NCBI GenBank assembly: GCA_947247005.1 | Contig: OX365945.1 | Coordinates: 16,622,501 to 16,686,500, forward strand | DNA length: 64,000 nucleotides | From: Spisula solida | Lineage: Eukaryota > Mollusca > Bivalvia > Venerida > Mactridae | Direction of reading: 5' to 3' | Position numbers and translations under genes: made by a program | Part shown: piece after piece, positions 21,540 through 32,116 of the stretch | Numbering within the stretch: position 1 is the first letter of the stretch | Layout of the letters: each line of letters opens with the position of its first letter | The notes under the pieces: model-generated | What the model was told of the DNA's origin: nothing | What the model saw: the letters and a program-made list of their open reading frames with translations, nothing else | Databases searched by the model: none

Positions 21540-22069
21540 AGTTAGTTATATCTGAGTAGAAAAGGGAGACTTACGGTCGCACAAACCTAGCTGTATTTAT
21601 TCCTCCATTTTAACTGTTTGCGTATCTCACTAAACGATTTTAGCATCATTTATGATGATCGGGTTTTCGATACAGTTAAGAAAAAATTAAGTCTCAGAAA
21701 GTTCTCAAAAGTTTTATCAGTTCTAGAAAGTTTTAGTTAGAAGTACTAAATATTATAATGTGAAGATCACAGTTCAATCTAGCGAATTATATATATATTG
21801 GACAATTAAAGATGGAACACTTGTGTGTTTAATTAATGACATTGATGTGAGAGCACAAAGGTAGTGGTTATGCTACACTTGAGGTAATCCATCGACACTC
21901 CAGAACGCGGCACAAAGGCCAAACGTCTGCGTAGATGCATATAAAGCGTTAGAGATTGGTTCAACATATAAGCTACATAAACCTATTGTTGAGATTAAAG
22001 AAGTACCAAAGAGTGATTGGTGTACTTCTCGGTTCAATTGAAGTTTCTTTTTAAAGAAGTATAGCTTTT
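21540..22069. other. Non-coding, contains a duplicated segment
   Basis: 21764-21870 repeats 18141-18260 (see there). No coding frame supported. Confidence 0.4.
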
Positions 22070-22599
22070 ACAAGTTACATCACCGGTCCCAACGTCGATG
22101 TTTAAAGATACTAGAAAGCCCGAGTCAGCTATAGGTGGACGTGTCAATACGCCACATAACTTTTCAGATCTTTATGTTTAGTAAAATATAGTACTGCGGT
22201 CCTATACACTAGTTATTGACCCATGAATGGAAATGTGAATGATCATATAGACCACAATATATATTCCTGACCAAAATAACATTGCCGAAATACAATAAAT
22301 GTATATACAATAAAATGACGTGCCTAACACAAATATTATATTAATCAACAAAACATCATTCTTAGTAACTTGCAAAATTAAATTTCGTAGGCTTGAATAG
22401 ATAAACTGTACATTGAGTGAATAAGGACGCCTTTCAGAGTGAAATGCAAGCCATTAAAATGACAATAAATGTGTCTCTCTCACTAAAGCTAGAATATTGT
22501 AATTAAAATTTTAGCTTCGCCATTCATCGGTTCAGCAATAAAACAACAAATGAGTCAAATGAGAACAATATATCACTTCATTTCAAAGTTAATGGATGC

Positions 22600-23130
22600 C
22601 AGATACAAATCAATGCGTTGTATTTAAGTGTACACATACTGGCCTGGTGCAATGCAAGAAAATTTCCAACGTGTTACACATGCCTCACACTTATGCAACA
22701 GTGGTGTACTTACATGCACTCATACTAGCACGTTGTAAGCATGTGCTAACTCTCCATCTAAAACTAAAACATGTTACGCATGCCCCACACTTAAACCACA
22801 GTGGTGTACTGAAATTGCACACATACTGGCCTGGTGTGTGCATGTGCTAACACTCAAACTAAAACGTACATATGTTTCGCATTCCTCACACTTTCACAAC
22901 AGAGGAGAACTTTAATGCATACACACTGACCTGGTGCGGGCATGTGCTAACACTTAAACTAAAACGTACATACGTTTCGCATGCCTCACACTTAAACCAC
23001 AGAGGTGTACTCCAATGCATACACACTCACCTGATGTGAAGTTGGGCAAAATCTTAAACTTTGATATGATGAGCACTTAAATCACAGTGGAGCACTTGAT
23101 GCGATAGTATATACTGCATATCATTCACAT
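22600..23130 (+). repeat. Tandem repeat, about 107-bp unit (block B copy)
   Basis: Same minisatellite as 13270-13830: 'atgcctcacacttaaaccac', 'gtgtactg/taaatgcacac', 'actggcctggtgtgtgcatg'. About five units, somewhat diverged. Confidence 0.75.
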
Positions 23131-23810
23131 GCAAAGTGTGAACCTACGATTATTGGCAAAGCAATAATAAGTAATGTCTCACAAGACTCACTTATGACTT
23201 TATAAATGACAACGAAGCTGGTATTAGGTCTTTGTCATATTTAATTTGACATTCACAACGAACGCTGACTTTTCACCCAATGTACAGTATACAACAAACC
23301 ATAAGAATGACACAACTCAGATTAAACTAACATTTCTTGGTTTTTTTTAATGTCATACTCGGCTCTCATATATCAAAACAATCACTATCTACCCTAAATT
23401 ACTTAATAATTTCATCCAACACATAAACTTCCTTAAGGGCCCACATATTAGCCACGCGGTGACCAGTGGCTACGTTATTCATAACGAGGCATCAGCGGTA
23501 ACGGTTTGGCGTACCAACAATTGTTCTTAATAATAAATGGAAATATAATGTTTGGATGGATTACAATGGAAATAACAGAAAAAGGTAGGAATTTCCATTT
23601 ATTCTCATAACTAACACTATATGTACTTTATATATAATTATATACTATACAAGTATGTACTTATTGTGTACGATATAATACGCAACTTAGAGTAAATTGA
23701 TTAAATACCGGATACCACGGTATACATTGGGAAATAACTTCGTTTGCAAAACGGACACCACATCTTGCAAACGCTGACATATGCAGTTGTAGAAACTTTA
23801 ATCTTGCCAT

Positions 23811-24330
23811 ATGATATTGGCACAAAACCAGGGCGGAAGTGACGATTCTAAGGAACATAAGCAAACTCCAAACATATTTGAACGGTTAGAACAAATTAGG
23901 AACCGCACGGGGGTCAACCAATTAGCGACATCGTTGCCGACGATAATGGAGTCTGGCTGCAATGAAACGGGACCTCGATTGTTTACGACAGGGCCAGAGA
24001 CAGGCCGACCAACGAGAAAGCAGCAATGTTAAACGGGTCAGGCTTTCTCCCAGGGCAGATACTGGAAATAGTTCTTTCAGTGCAAGAGATGAATTGTTGC
24101 ATAGGTATTTGGACGAAACCATCACAAAGGTCAACAATGCAGATATCCCTGAAGATAGGAAGATATTGCCAACTTCTTCGAGGAAGCTAAGGAAACGGGG
24201 AGGACATCTTTGACGAGCTGGAAACTCTTTCTAACAAAGTAGTGCCGGAAAAGCCCCGACACAGGCGCACATGCAATTTAAAAGAAGACAGCACATACGT
24301 AAAAGAAATCAGTTCAAGATAACGACGATG
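23811..24330 (+). pseudogene. Degraded ORF, unrecognised
   Basis: Two overlapping frames (23811-24032 and 23962-24213) and a third stretch (about 24195-24322, reading GEDIFDELETLSNKVVPEKP) follow each other with small shifts, as in a frameshifted gene. The middle part, SFSARDELLHRYLDETITKV then DIPEDRKILPTSSRKLRKRG, is charged and helix-like. Composition is less AT-rich than the flanks. It could be the gag-like or N-terminal part of a mobile element or a host pseudogene; no motif settles this. The end is TAA near 24320. Confidence 0.3.
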
Positions 24331-24637
24331 ATGAATTCAGTGCAGAAATCATTGGTTCATTGCATAATGACGATATAGGCAATACTTGCAAGATGGATTC
24401 GATCATTCAAGAGTATTGACGAAAGAAATTTAGAAAATTTCAAAAAAGACAATTACTGACTAACTATGAGGACCGGAAAAGTGTAATTATGACAGAAATG
24501 AGGTGACTGTGTTATCTGTTGAATGTATTAAATCATTTTTGGCAACATGTCTTTGGCGAGACCGAGTATGCTCTGTCGTACAAACGACAAACTTTGCTAA
24601 GAAAGCCACAGCATCTGCCCAAGGAAATTGACATTAA

Positions 24638-24900
24638 ACAAGAGGGTCCATGGGGCCCTACACATTGATCCAAGAACTTAAATTATATTAGCTATTTAAG
24701 AAAGGATAACCCAAGGAACATTGTTATCCATTTAACATGAAATACCAGTGAATGTTCTAGATGGGCCACTTCAAGGTCACACTTAGGGGTTAAAGGTCAT
24801 ATGACCTTTGTTTCCTATCCGCTCTGTAACTCTAAACCTAATGTTCAAAATCAGTATGGAAAGCAGATTGCATATCTCTAGATTGTTCACTTAAAAGTAC
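24638..24900 (+). repeat. Type-2 element fragment
   Basis: 'aacaagagggtccatggggc' followed directly by the type-2 body ('aaggataacccaaggaacat', 'aacatgaaataccagtg'), then 'gggttaaaggtcatatgacc'. Ends are lost. Confidence 0.6.
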
Positions 24901-26495
24901 CTAAGTTTCTTAAGGTGATTGCAAACTCTTCAGCTGAGCGGAAGTTTATAAATCGGTGTAAATAAGACGTATTGAAAGCGTCTGACTACCATGATGAAAT
25001 AGTACGAAAACTTAAAATTGATGTGTCAGCATGTTCTCATGTCTTAAAATCGCGAATTTACTGTACAGTCATTACTATATTATACTATAATAAACTTGCA
25101 GAATAAAGCCATAGCTGAAATTTTATGTGCCATTTATTCCAAACGTTGAAACACCAACACTCGCGAATACTAGCTACAACGTTTGTGTAACGTAATATAA
25201 TGCGCCCACACAAAATATTTGTTTAGCAAGCATCCCGACTACTTTAGAAGAGGTTTCTTTTGCATTCCTTTCGTAAGAATTTAGACTAGCTAATGCAAAA
25301 GAACATGGGCTAATCTTTAAATATACACATTTTTTCAAAAACAAATTATCTCGAAAACTGGATACAACGTATTCAAAACCTTGATGTATTTGGTAAACTC
25401 TCCTGGTTTTCGACATTTCCGAAATCACTTAAGTGTCAATTTAAAAAATCTAGCAGAGCAACTGCCACGAAATTTGGGATAAAACTTCTATAATAGTAAC
25501 TCTACTGGTTGCATGTACGAAACAGTATGTTGTTCAACTATTTTGTTCGTAAAGATGAAAAATCACATATTTTAAAATATCATTTAAAAAATACATATAA
25601 CATGCATAGTCTAAAACAAACGTTATCGTGTGATTTCGTATATACGAAATTTCGTGCATGCCAAGTTTCATGTAATTAAATGTCAAATATTTTCGGTGAA
25701 ATGCAAAAATCAGTTTTTAGGGGGGTTCCCCAAAATCTAAAAATATCTTGAAAACTACCCGGGCAAAACTGTTATGGGTTTGTACAATGACTATCATAAG
25801 TGTGTTCTTACTAAATATCAGGTGTTTGATACCTCTTGTACAGAACAGTTTAAGAGTTGGGAACCACCTTAACATGTTTCAACAGTCAAAGGTTAAGTTT
25901 TTGCTGCAAATACATGAGACAAAACCCTTTGGGCGTACATTGCCTAACATGGCTGTGCTCTTGTTTGAGTTTCTTACAGATGATTGTTCAATCTACTGTT
26001 CACCAAATAAATAGCAAAAACCTTCGATTAGTATGATAATGGTCGTAGAAATGCTCCATCGCACTTTTGGTTGACATCGCTGACTTTGCCTTGTGTCAAA
26101 CCGAAAGTAAATGTGTGCGTATATGCATTCTGGATCCCTCAGATTATAGACGGTGACTCCAACGTTTCAGTGCCGATTGTGTCATCGTCACTATAGTCAA
26201 ATCACTTTTCCATTGTTGACATTCTATTTTCATTTATTCACAGGTATTTCACTCCCAGACATGCAGACAAACAAAAAAGAGAACATTAAAGTAGACTGCT
26301 TTATTTATCCCTGAAAAACATCAATTATCCAAAACGGCGGATCATTCCCATGATGCCTACTCCATACAAAATGGTTCCGTCGAGTCCGATAAAGATGGTG
26401 GAAGTGTTGTTAACATTCAAATCGACACTGATTAACATCAATAGAAAGAAACTCGAGGACGCACATGACTTGTTAGAACAGTACAGCAGCTTTAA
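24901..26495. other. No gene seen
   Basis: About 1.6 kb, AT-rich. A frame at 25748-26014 (88 codons) has several hydrophobic stretches but no motif, splice context or conserved partner in the window. Nothing else is supported. Confidence 0.35.
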
Positions 26496-26993
26496 TGTAC
26501 AGGTACAATAAATGTATTTAATATAATTGATAATAAAAATGAAGACATTGATTATGTAGCATCTGTAGAACAAGAACTTCCAGACATTGCAAATGAAGAC
26601 ATTGATCATGTAGCATCTGTAGAACAAGAACTTCCAGACATTCGAAATGAAGACATTGATCATGTAGCATCTGTAGAACAAGAACTTCCAGACATTCGAA
26701 ATGAAGACATTGATCATGTAGCATCTGTAGAACAAGAACTTCCAGACATTGAAAATGAAGACATTGATCATGTAGCATCTGTTGAACAAGAACTTCCAGA
26801 CATTCAAATTTTAAAAGGAATGACATATGTAAAGAGAGGGGGAAATTATACACAAAGGAAATTGAAACAAAATCAAATCACAAATATTGATGAGGTAGGG
26901 TGTGTATATCTTCCAAGGGAAATACTAGCTATCATAATAAAAATGTCTTTGGCTGATAACCCTTTTTGTAGGTTCGCTCTAAAAATTGGATAA
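26496..26993 (+). CDS. 18-residue repeat protein with F-box-like end
   Basis: On the plus strand, the frame is open from 26496 to TAA at 26991. It holds five tandem 54-bp units (26538-26807), each encoding NEDIDHVASVEQELPDI plus one variable residue (A, R, R, E, Q), an acidic repeat. It continues ILKGMTYVKRGGNYTQRKL and ends VYLPREILAIIIKMSLAD, similar to the start of an F-box (LPxEILxxI). After 26970 ('cctttttgtag', an acceptor-like string) a neighbouring frame continues SKNWINAWLRLTELKYRWFE, the right place for the rest of an F-box (W..W). So a frameshift or small intron lies at about 26960-26985. Unit length divisible by three and shared frame support coding; the minus-strand frames over it are shadows. 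It lies 0.8 kb upstream of the SET exon at 27829. No start codon was found. Confidence 0.45.
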   Translation, partial: CTGTINVFNIIDNKNEDIDYVASVEQELPDIANEDIDHVASVEQELPDIRNEDIDHVASVEQELPDIRNEDIDHVASVEQELPDIENEDIDHVASVEQELPDIQILKGMTYVKRGGNYTQRKLKQNQITNIDEVGCVYLPREILAIIIKMSLADNPFCRFALKIG

Positions 26994-27189
26994 ATGCCTG
27001 GTTACGGCTTACAGAGCTTAAGTACAGATGGTTTGAAATAATGAATATCTGGTACGTAAATATTATTAACAACAAATGTCATTATTACTAATATTGTATT
27101 AGGATACGTCTCATTGATTTTAGGTCGCAATGACTTTTAACCTAAAGAAATATTTACCTACATGTTTTTCTGTGTACTATATTGTGCGT

Positions 27190-27600
27190 TTCAGCATTGT
27201 CGACAATGCAATATGTAACGTTCTAATATCTGTCTAAGGCTTTAGCTAGAAAACTGGCAAAGCCGGAGAGATTAAGAATTTGTACCATGCTATTTTAAGT
27301 TACTTATGCTAGAACATTGGCAATGTCGACAATGCAATATGCAAAGTTTCTTATATATGTCTAAGGCTTTAGCTAGAAAACTGGCAAAGCCGGAGAGATT
27401 AAGAATTTTTACAATGCTAAGATTCGTTACTTATGCTAGAACACTGGCAATGTCGACAATGCAATATGCAAAAATTCTTATATCTGTCTAAGGCTTTAGC
27501 TAGAAAACTGGCAAAGCCGGAGAGATTAACAATTTTTACAATGCTATCTATCTGTCTAAGGCTTTAGCTAGAAAACTGGCAAAGCCGGAGAGATTAAGAT
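27190..27600 (+). repeat. Tandem repeat, about 126-bp unit, 3-4 copies
   Basis: 'aaggctttagctagaaaact' recurs near 27236, 27361, 27489 and 27558, followed each time by 'ggcaaagccggagagatta'. The first three are about 126-128 bp apart, the last 68. The first unit opens with the perfect palindrome GCATTGTCGACAATGC; later units carry GGCAATGTCGACAATGC. Confidence 0.8.
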
Positions 27601-27828
27601 TTTTTACAAAAAAGTACTGATATTTCTAAAAAAATTGAATCACCGGGCGTGTCGGAGTATAATGTATATAATTGTATACACTTTACTTTTTCGCGATATG
27701 GCTTTTGGGGATAGAACTAAAGGTGCAAATATGTGCATGGTGAAAAGTACTTGTTTAAATAGACAGTGACACGTTAAATTATATATACAATGTTCGAAAT
27801 TATTATAATCCCTCGTTTCTTTTTGCAG

Positions 27829-27994
27829 AAAGTGGATTGTTTACAATCGAGACGAGGACGGAGGGCGAAATCCTGTTACAATATCCTGGAGAATTGATAT
27901 CATTGAAACAGGCATCGGAAAAGGAATTAAAATATGAGAAAGAAGGAGTGGGATCATTCCTGTATTTCTTCCGACATTTAAAAAAATATTACTG
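27829..27994 (+). CDS. Diverged SET-domain exon (KMT5A-like), first half
   Basis: A 166-nt exon between a strong acceptor ('tttctttttgcag') and donor (TG|gtaagc), open in one frame: SGLFTIETRTEGEILLQYPG, ELISLKQASEKELKYEKEG, VGSFLYFFRHLKKYY. It aligns with the exon at 18978-19140 (KGLF..., EYRGELI..., SFLLYLKSHRREMW), and both splice out in phase 2 at the same residue. In KMT5A the next residues form the YCVDA strand, which matches the start of the following exon here (C-Y-D-A). The EYxGE motif has become QYPGE. This is an older paralogue of the 12-19 kb copies. SET proteins methylate lysines using S-adenosylmethionine; whether this one can depends on the second half. Confidence 0.6.
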
Positions 27995-28194
27995 GTAAGC
28001 GTTTTACTAGAATAATTAGGTTCCGCTAATAGATGCATTTTGGATTGGGATTTATATATGCAACGGCTCAAGTGTCGCTATTGTTAAAAGTATCATTTTG
28101 TATGCATGCAACAGTGGTTATCTTATAGATAAATTGTTCTTTTCTGATACCATAAGTCCCCGAATTAAATATCACTTATTAGCTATTACACTCG

Positions 28195-28262
28195 CTTATT
28201 CAAGTGGTTAAGGCGCCTATGGAGCGGGAGGTCGACGGTTTGAAACCCGTCAATTGTCCGTA
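28195..28262 (+). repeat. tRNA-like unit in intron
   Basis: 'attcaagtggttaaggcgcc' is a fair box A, and 'gtcgacggtttgaaacccgt' about 25 nt later resembles box B with a pairing T-stem (GACGG/CCGTC). It sits in the intron of the SET gene. Acceptor-stem pairing is absent, so it is a tRNA-derived repeat or pseudogene. Confidence 0.5.
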
Positions 28263-28434
28263 TTAATATGACAGCTTGGTCAGTCTACTTATATAACAGT
28301 TTCCGTCCGTCTATCAGCTTTGTGCATGGCATAAGTATTGCACATCTGAGCTGAGGTAATGCGCTCATAGAAATAGATGTGCCATAAGACCATTCCATAC
28401 GCCCTTTCAATTTATCACATAACCTGTGGCCCAG

Positions 28435-28800
28435 TAGTACCGTAAACCCGTGACGTAAATATTGTTCGACACTGCCGAAGTGTGCAATAAATATTTAAAT
28501 TAGCGACGTGACGTTAGCCAATCAAATGCTTTGATCTGCCCATGATGTCAAGATAATACCAACGTTGTCAAGACGTCACGTTCATTGTACCGCTAAATTT
28601 TGGTTGAAACCTATACATAATACGTTGTCAGTTTTAAAGAAAATGAGCGTTTTCTAGGGTTATGTGATGAATAGAATCTTACATTCGTGTTCATTACATA
28701 CGAACTTTATTAAACTCGGCAAAGCCTCGTGTCATATTTTTTTTCACTCGTTTAATAAAATTCGTATGTAATGAGCACTCTATAGGTGTTACACTAATAA
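28435..28800. repeat. Foldback repeat in SET-gene intron
   Basis: Arms 'cattacatacgaactttatt' (about 28696-28715) and 'aataaaattcgtatgtaatg' (about 28755-28774) are inverted copies around a loop containing 'ggcaaagcctcgtgtcat'. Upstream, 'gacgtaaatatt'/'aataaatattt' and 'gacgtgacgt'/'gacgtcacgt' also pair, suggesting a longer decayed foldback element. Confidence 0.65.
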
Positions 28801-28846
28801 ACAGATCTCTTAAACGTTTATAAAAGTTATTATAACTTTTATCTTA

Positions 28847-29034
28847 GCTATGACGCACCTTATCTTGATGGTAATTTGAACAAGGAAATGGTGATAAACG
28901 ACGCACCCATTGCGGCCTCCGCTCGAAACAGCGAAATGCGCATAGTAGGCACTGAAGGGCATCCATACCTATGTATATTTGCAAGAAGAGATATAATAGA
29001 CTTATGTGTAATGAATATGTTATTTCTTATTTAG
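28847..29034 (+). pseudogene. Diverged SET-domain exon, second half, damaged
   Basis: After acceptor 'aacttttatcttag' the sequence reads C-Y-D-A-P (with the TG of the previous exon), then, one base out of frame from about 28860, YLDGNLNKEMVINDAPIAA, RNSEMRIVGTEGHPYLCIFA and RRDIIDLCVM to TAG at 29032. PYLCIFARRDI matches the 'PHLxxxAxRDI' strand of KMT5A. Where KMT5A has the catalytic RLINHS, this copy has MVINDA: the His that caps the cofactor pocket is Asp. The GEELxxDYG motif that should follow RRDI is absent. So the SET fold may be recognisable but methyltransferase activity is unlikely. The one-base shift near 28860 should be checked in the reads. The linking intron is 852 nt. Confidence 0.5.
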
Positions 29035-29240
29035 TATATAATTTGTAGACAATATATGGCCTGTTATTCTGGCAAGACTCGTGAAATCAAAGTTGAAAGC
29101 ATGTCATACACTTAAGTGTAATGATTTTTTTTTCTTATTTAGTGTATATTTTGTAGTCAATATATGCGTCTCTGTTATTCCGACAGGAGTCGTGAAATCA
29201 AAATTAAAAGCATGTCATACACTTTTGTGTCATGGTTACA
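29000..29240 (+). repeat. Direct duplication, about 118-bp unit, 2 copies
   Basis: 'ttatttagtatataatttgtag...tcgtgaaatcaaagttgaaa' at about 29026-29110 is repeated at about 29137-29220 with 'ttatttagtgtatattttgt' and 'tcgtgaaatcaaaattaaaa'. Both include 'gcatgtcatacactt'. The first copy overlaps the end of the SET frame. Confidence 0.7.
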
Positions 29241-29393
29241 TTGATTGGTAGAGGAAGAATTTTTTAAAACAGACTTCCTGTGTTTCTTTGTTAAAGCTGA
29301 CAGGGTGATTACTACAAGGTACTTATTACGAACAAAGACAAACACAGCCCTATAGTCAGCGGAATGGACTAAATATAATTTCAAAAAACGAGC

Positions 29394-29552
29394 ATGTCAT
29401 TTACGATGACCAATAAAGATGATTTGAAAAACAGTCAGAAAAGTATCATGGAATTGATTGTGGAGCCTGGAACAGAGTTCACCTCATTCAACATTTATAC
29501 CACTCTGAAAAAGGAGGACGTTTCGAAAGTAGTCGAAGCGGTCAGGAATTAA
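29394..29552 (+). CDS. 52-codon ORF, unrecognised
   Basis: ATG at 29394 to TAA at 29550: starts MSFTMTNKDDLKNSQKSIME and ends EDVSKVVEAVRN. The composition is that of a soluble, helical protein, and 'gagcATGT' is an acceptable start context. It lies 0.36 kb after the SET second half on the same strand and could be a terminal exon or an independent small gene. No family recognised. Confidence 0.3.
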   Translation: MSFTMTNKDDLKNSQKSIMELIVEPGTEFTSFNIYTTLKKEDVSKVVEAVRN

Positions 29553-29745
29553 AGCCTCAATTAGGGGAAAATATTAAAAACTGAAAATTTCTAAAGGTAT
29601 ACCATGTTATCATACTTTTAGGTTGACTTAACTACCAATAGTGCTGATTACAAAAAACTTTCAACAAATTCAAAAAAAGATTTACATCAGCTGCGAGATT
29701 TCAAGAGTGGTGTGTCACAAAATGCGAAGTAAATTGTTTCTGTGA

Positions 29746-30300
29746 ACAAGAGGGCCAACAGGGCCATAGGTCGCTCACCTGTGCACATTGATCAAGTTTT
29801 TAACAAAACGTTTTTTTCCAATCAGTTGCCATGGCAACCAGAGTTCAGCATGGATTATAATTCGTTTAGCTTTTTTTTAGAAAGGATAACCCAAGGAATA
29901 TTGTTACCCATTTAATATGCAATTCAGCCAGTACTTTAGAGGAGAAGGTTTTACTATAGATATATAGGGAAAAACAGCACCCCACCCACTAGTGGCCATG
30001 TTTTTTAACGAATCAGGACAAAAATGTCAATTTTGTAAGAGGGTCACCCAACAATTATTTCTGTAAAATTATTTTGATATCTGGTAAGCGGTAGATTTTT
30101 ATAATTTTTTAAAAGATGTTCCTATCGGATGTCATGTTCTGCGTGGAATGTAACTATTTTAGCTATTTTAAGAAAGGACCACCCAAGGAACAATTTAACT
30201 AATTTACAATGAAATCCAACCAGTACTTTTAGAGAAGATTTTTAAAGATTTTACTATAGATATATAGGGAAAAACAGCGCCCACCCACTAGAATGATTCT
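29746..30300 (+). repeat. Type-2 hairpin-ended element, 3' end lost
   Basis: Starts 'acaagagggccaacagggcc' then 'ataggtcgctcacctgtgca', with 'gttgccatggcaaccagag', 'ataacccaaggaatattg' and 'tagatatatagggaaaaaca'. The last two phrases recur at about 30180-30280, so part of the body is duplicated. The terminal GACAGGTGAGCT is missing. Confidence 0.7.
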
Positions 30301-30457
30301 GTGCACAATGCCTAGTGCTATGGGACGTTTTTGGAACACATTGTAATAATCTAATCTGTCAGCATCCAATTAAGATTGTGTCACCAAATTAATAGGGCAG
30401 TTTAGCAGGTTTGGTTTTTGTGTATTTGTGAATTTGATACACAGGTACTGATAAAGT

Positions 30458-31140
30458 GTGAACTTTATAGGCAGAAACTGGAGGGAAATCACAATGTACC
30501 ATCTGCAGAACAGTAACGAATTTATACAGAAAGCATTATTTATTCTAAAATGGCAGAAAGTGTGCAGAATGAGATATACTATTTACATGACTGGAGAACA
30601 AAAAGAGATCACTTGCGGTATTTATAATTTTTATGGCTGGGACCTGGAAATCTATAGTGATGATGACACCTGTGATAAAGGTGATGATAAAGTAATGCAC
30701 AACAATGGAAATGAAAAGAAGTACGAAGATTCAAAAGTTAAGACAGGAACGTGAATCAGAGCCTGTGGAACAAAACATATCAACTGAGGCTCAATACCAG
30801 TGTCTTGGGGGAGTTGAACAGGAGGAAAGCGTATCTGATGAAACATGTCCATACTGTTTAAGTTCACCGTGTGTGACAGCAAACCCACAGGCTTGGCTTG
30901 GAACTGGAAGACCTTCTCAACCAGGGAATAATACCATAAGAAAAAAAATATAGAAAGTACTGGACTATGTTAGACAGAAGAGGGCTTTGGTGCAACAGTG
31001 CATAGAGGAAAAATAGACTGATGCAAGAGGCACATGTCGAACTAACTGTCAGGGAAATAATGCCTTGCCGTGTACTTGAACAAGTGAGGAATTTATTTCC
31101 CAATCCTAAAGATGTTCCATACATGGGTCATTTTTGGTAA
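30458..31140 (+). pseudogene. IMP...GHxW family protein, copy 2 (two frameshifts, one stop)
   Basis: Three frames follow one another. 30458-30754 ends in an acidic stretch (YSDDDTCDKGDDK). From about 30720 the next frame reads QRERESEPVEQNISTEAQ..., CPYCLSSPCVTANPQAWLG to the A8 run at 30941-30948. The third frame reads YRKYWTMLDRRGLWCNSA, a TAG at about 31003, then LTVREIMPCRVLEQVRNLF, NPKDVPYMGHFW and TAA at 31138. The Cys-x2-Cys...PC start and the REIMP...VPYMGHxW end match copy 1 at 20189-20540. The product is probably about 150-220 residues; function unknown, possibly zinc-binding at the CPYC...PC part. It follows the SET-exon pair on the same strand and precedes the three-exon gene at 31681. 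A homopolymer frameshift could be a sequencing error, but the in-frame TAG argues for decay. Confidence 0.5.
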
Positions 31141-31680
31141 CCATATACATGTACAAGGAATTATAACAGTGTTTGGTGTGCATGGAAATAAACTGTGAAA
31201 AGAGTAATGTAGTACACTTTAGACCAAACTGTACATTTTATAGCTTACACATTTGTTGTACTAAACTACTTTTAGTGAACTCTTGGAATGGAACATAATA
31301 CATTTTCTTATTCTTGAAAGTAATGTCACTCTGAACCATGTGGAATTAAAATCTATCAAGGTTAGTAAATTGTTTCTCTTGCAATAAAGTATGCAGCAGA
31401 TCTCAGATGTAAACACTTCCACGTGGCTATGTTTACAAACAGAGAGTTTATCAGGCTATCCTTAAAAAGTGTTTGTTTGCCCTTACGCGACCGACTGGTG
31501 AAAATAGCCGCGACCGACCTTTTTTTTAACATAACAGCAAAAATATTTTTTTTTCGATATTTTTCCCCGTTCAGTGTAGGTCATTTTCCATCTTTTTGGT
31601 ATTTCTTTTCTGTAGTTCTTTCTGGTAAATAATTACATTCATTCGGTTTTCCTCGGCCTTTTCGGTGAAACTGAATCAAA
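31141..31680. other. Upstream region of the three-exon gene
   Basis: AT-rich. The stretch 31600-31680 ('ttttcctcggccttttcggtg', split here by eye) is pyrimidine-rich and leads to ATG in good context (tcaaaATGG). No TATA box was recognised. Confidence 0.35.
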
Positions 31681-32116
31681 ATGGACGACATCGGCAAAAT
31701 AAAACATGCCGATCTCGTAACGTTCTGTGTTACAGTCGTGACTCAAGGTCCTGCCCCTAAATATCATTGTAAAAATGTAATTAAACGTTTTTACAATGAT
31801 GAAACGTGGTTTGACGTCTATTGCGCCGTTACAGCGGAGGGGACATTGCCAGGCCCAGACAAAAACTTCGAGAAACTCGCAACGATAGAGGTTTCGTCGA
31901 CGGCAAATAACTTCACAGTTTACCATGCTGATCCGTATGATCAGATTAGTATTTTAACAGAATTCGATTCATCATTGAAGCATGTAACAATAAAATTAAC
32001 AACAACCCCAACTGAGTGTGTTACCCCACCACCCAAGTCAGCTTCCGATGTTATGATGCAGGTTAACAAAATGAAGAAACCAGCTTTGATCTTAGCAGAT
32101 AAACCTAGGTTTACCG
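31681..32116 (+). CDS. Three-exon gene, exon 1 (N-terminal part), unnamed family
   Basis: ATG at 31681 in context tcaaaATGG starts MDDIGKIKHADLVTFCVTVV. The frame stays open for 156 codons, but a donor TTTACCG|gtttgt at 32116 leaves it in phase 1, which fits the phase of the exon at 32586 exactly (Ala codon G|CT). Before the donor the sequence runs PKYHCKNVIKRFYNDETWFD, YDQISILTEFDSSLKHVTIK and ends LILADKPRFT. No signal peptide, membrane helix or known domain is seen; a mix of beta-like strands suggests a globular domain. Together with exons 2 and 3 it would give about 570 residues. It is the best-supported host-type gene in the window. Confidence 0.5.

Larger units (their letters stand above)
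18475..23510 (+). repeat. Segmental duplication, block B
   Basis: Second copy of 11380-14660, in the same orientation, about 7.1 kb downstream at its start and up to 8.9 kb downstream at its end because of about 2.5-3 kb of extra sequence (repeat fragment, the IMP...GHxW gene, two possible exons) between 19.2 and 22.1 kb. Landmarks are given under block A. Divergence by eye is moderate, perhaps 10-20 percent, so the duplication is not recent. Confidence 0.8.

Noticed and set aside
26325..26853. Minus-strand frames of 160 and 111 codons with repeated FYRCYMINVF-like blocks
   Set aside because: Shadows of the plus-strand 54-bp coding repeat. The plus strand gives the natural acidic composition and continues into a plausible unique sequence.
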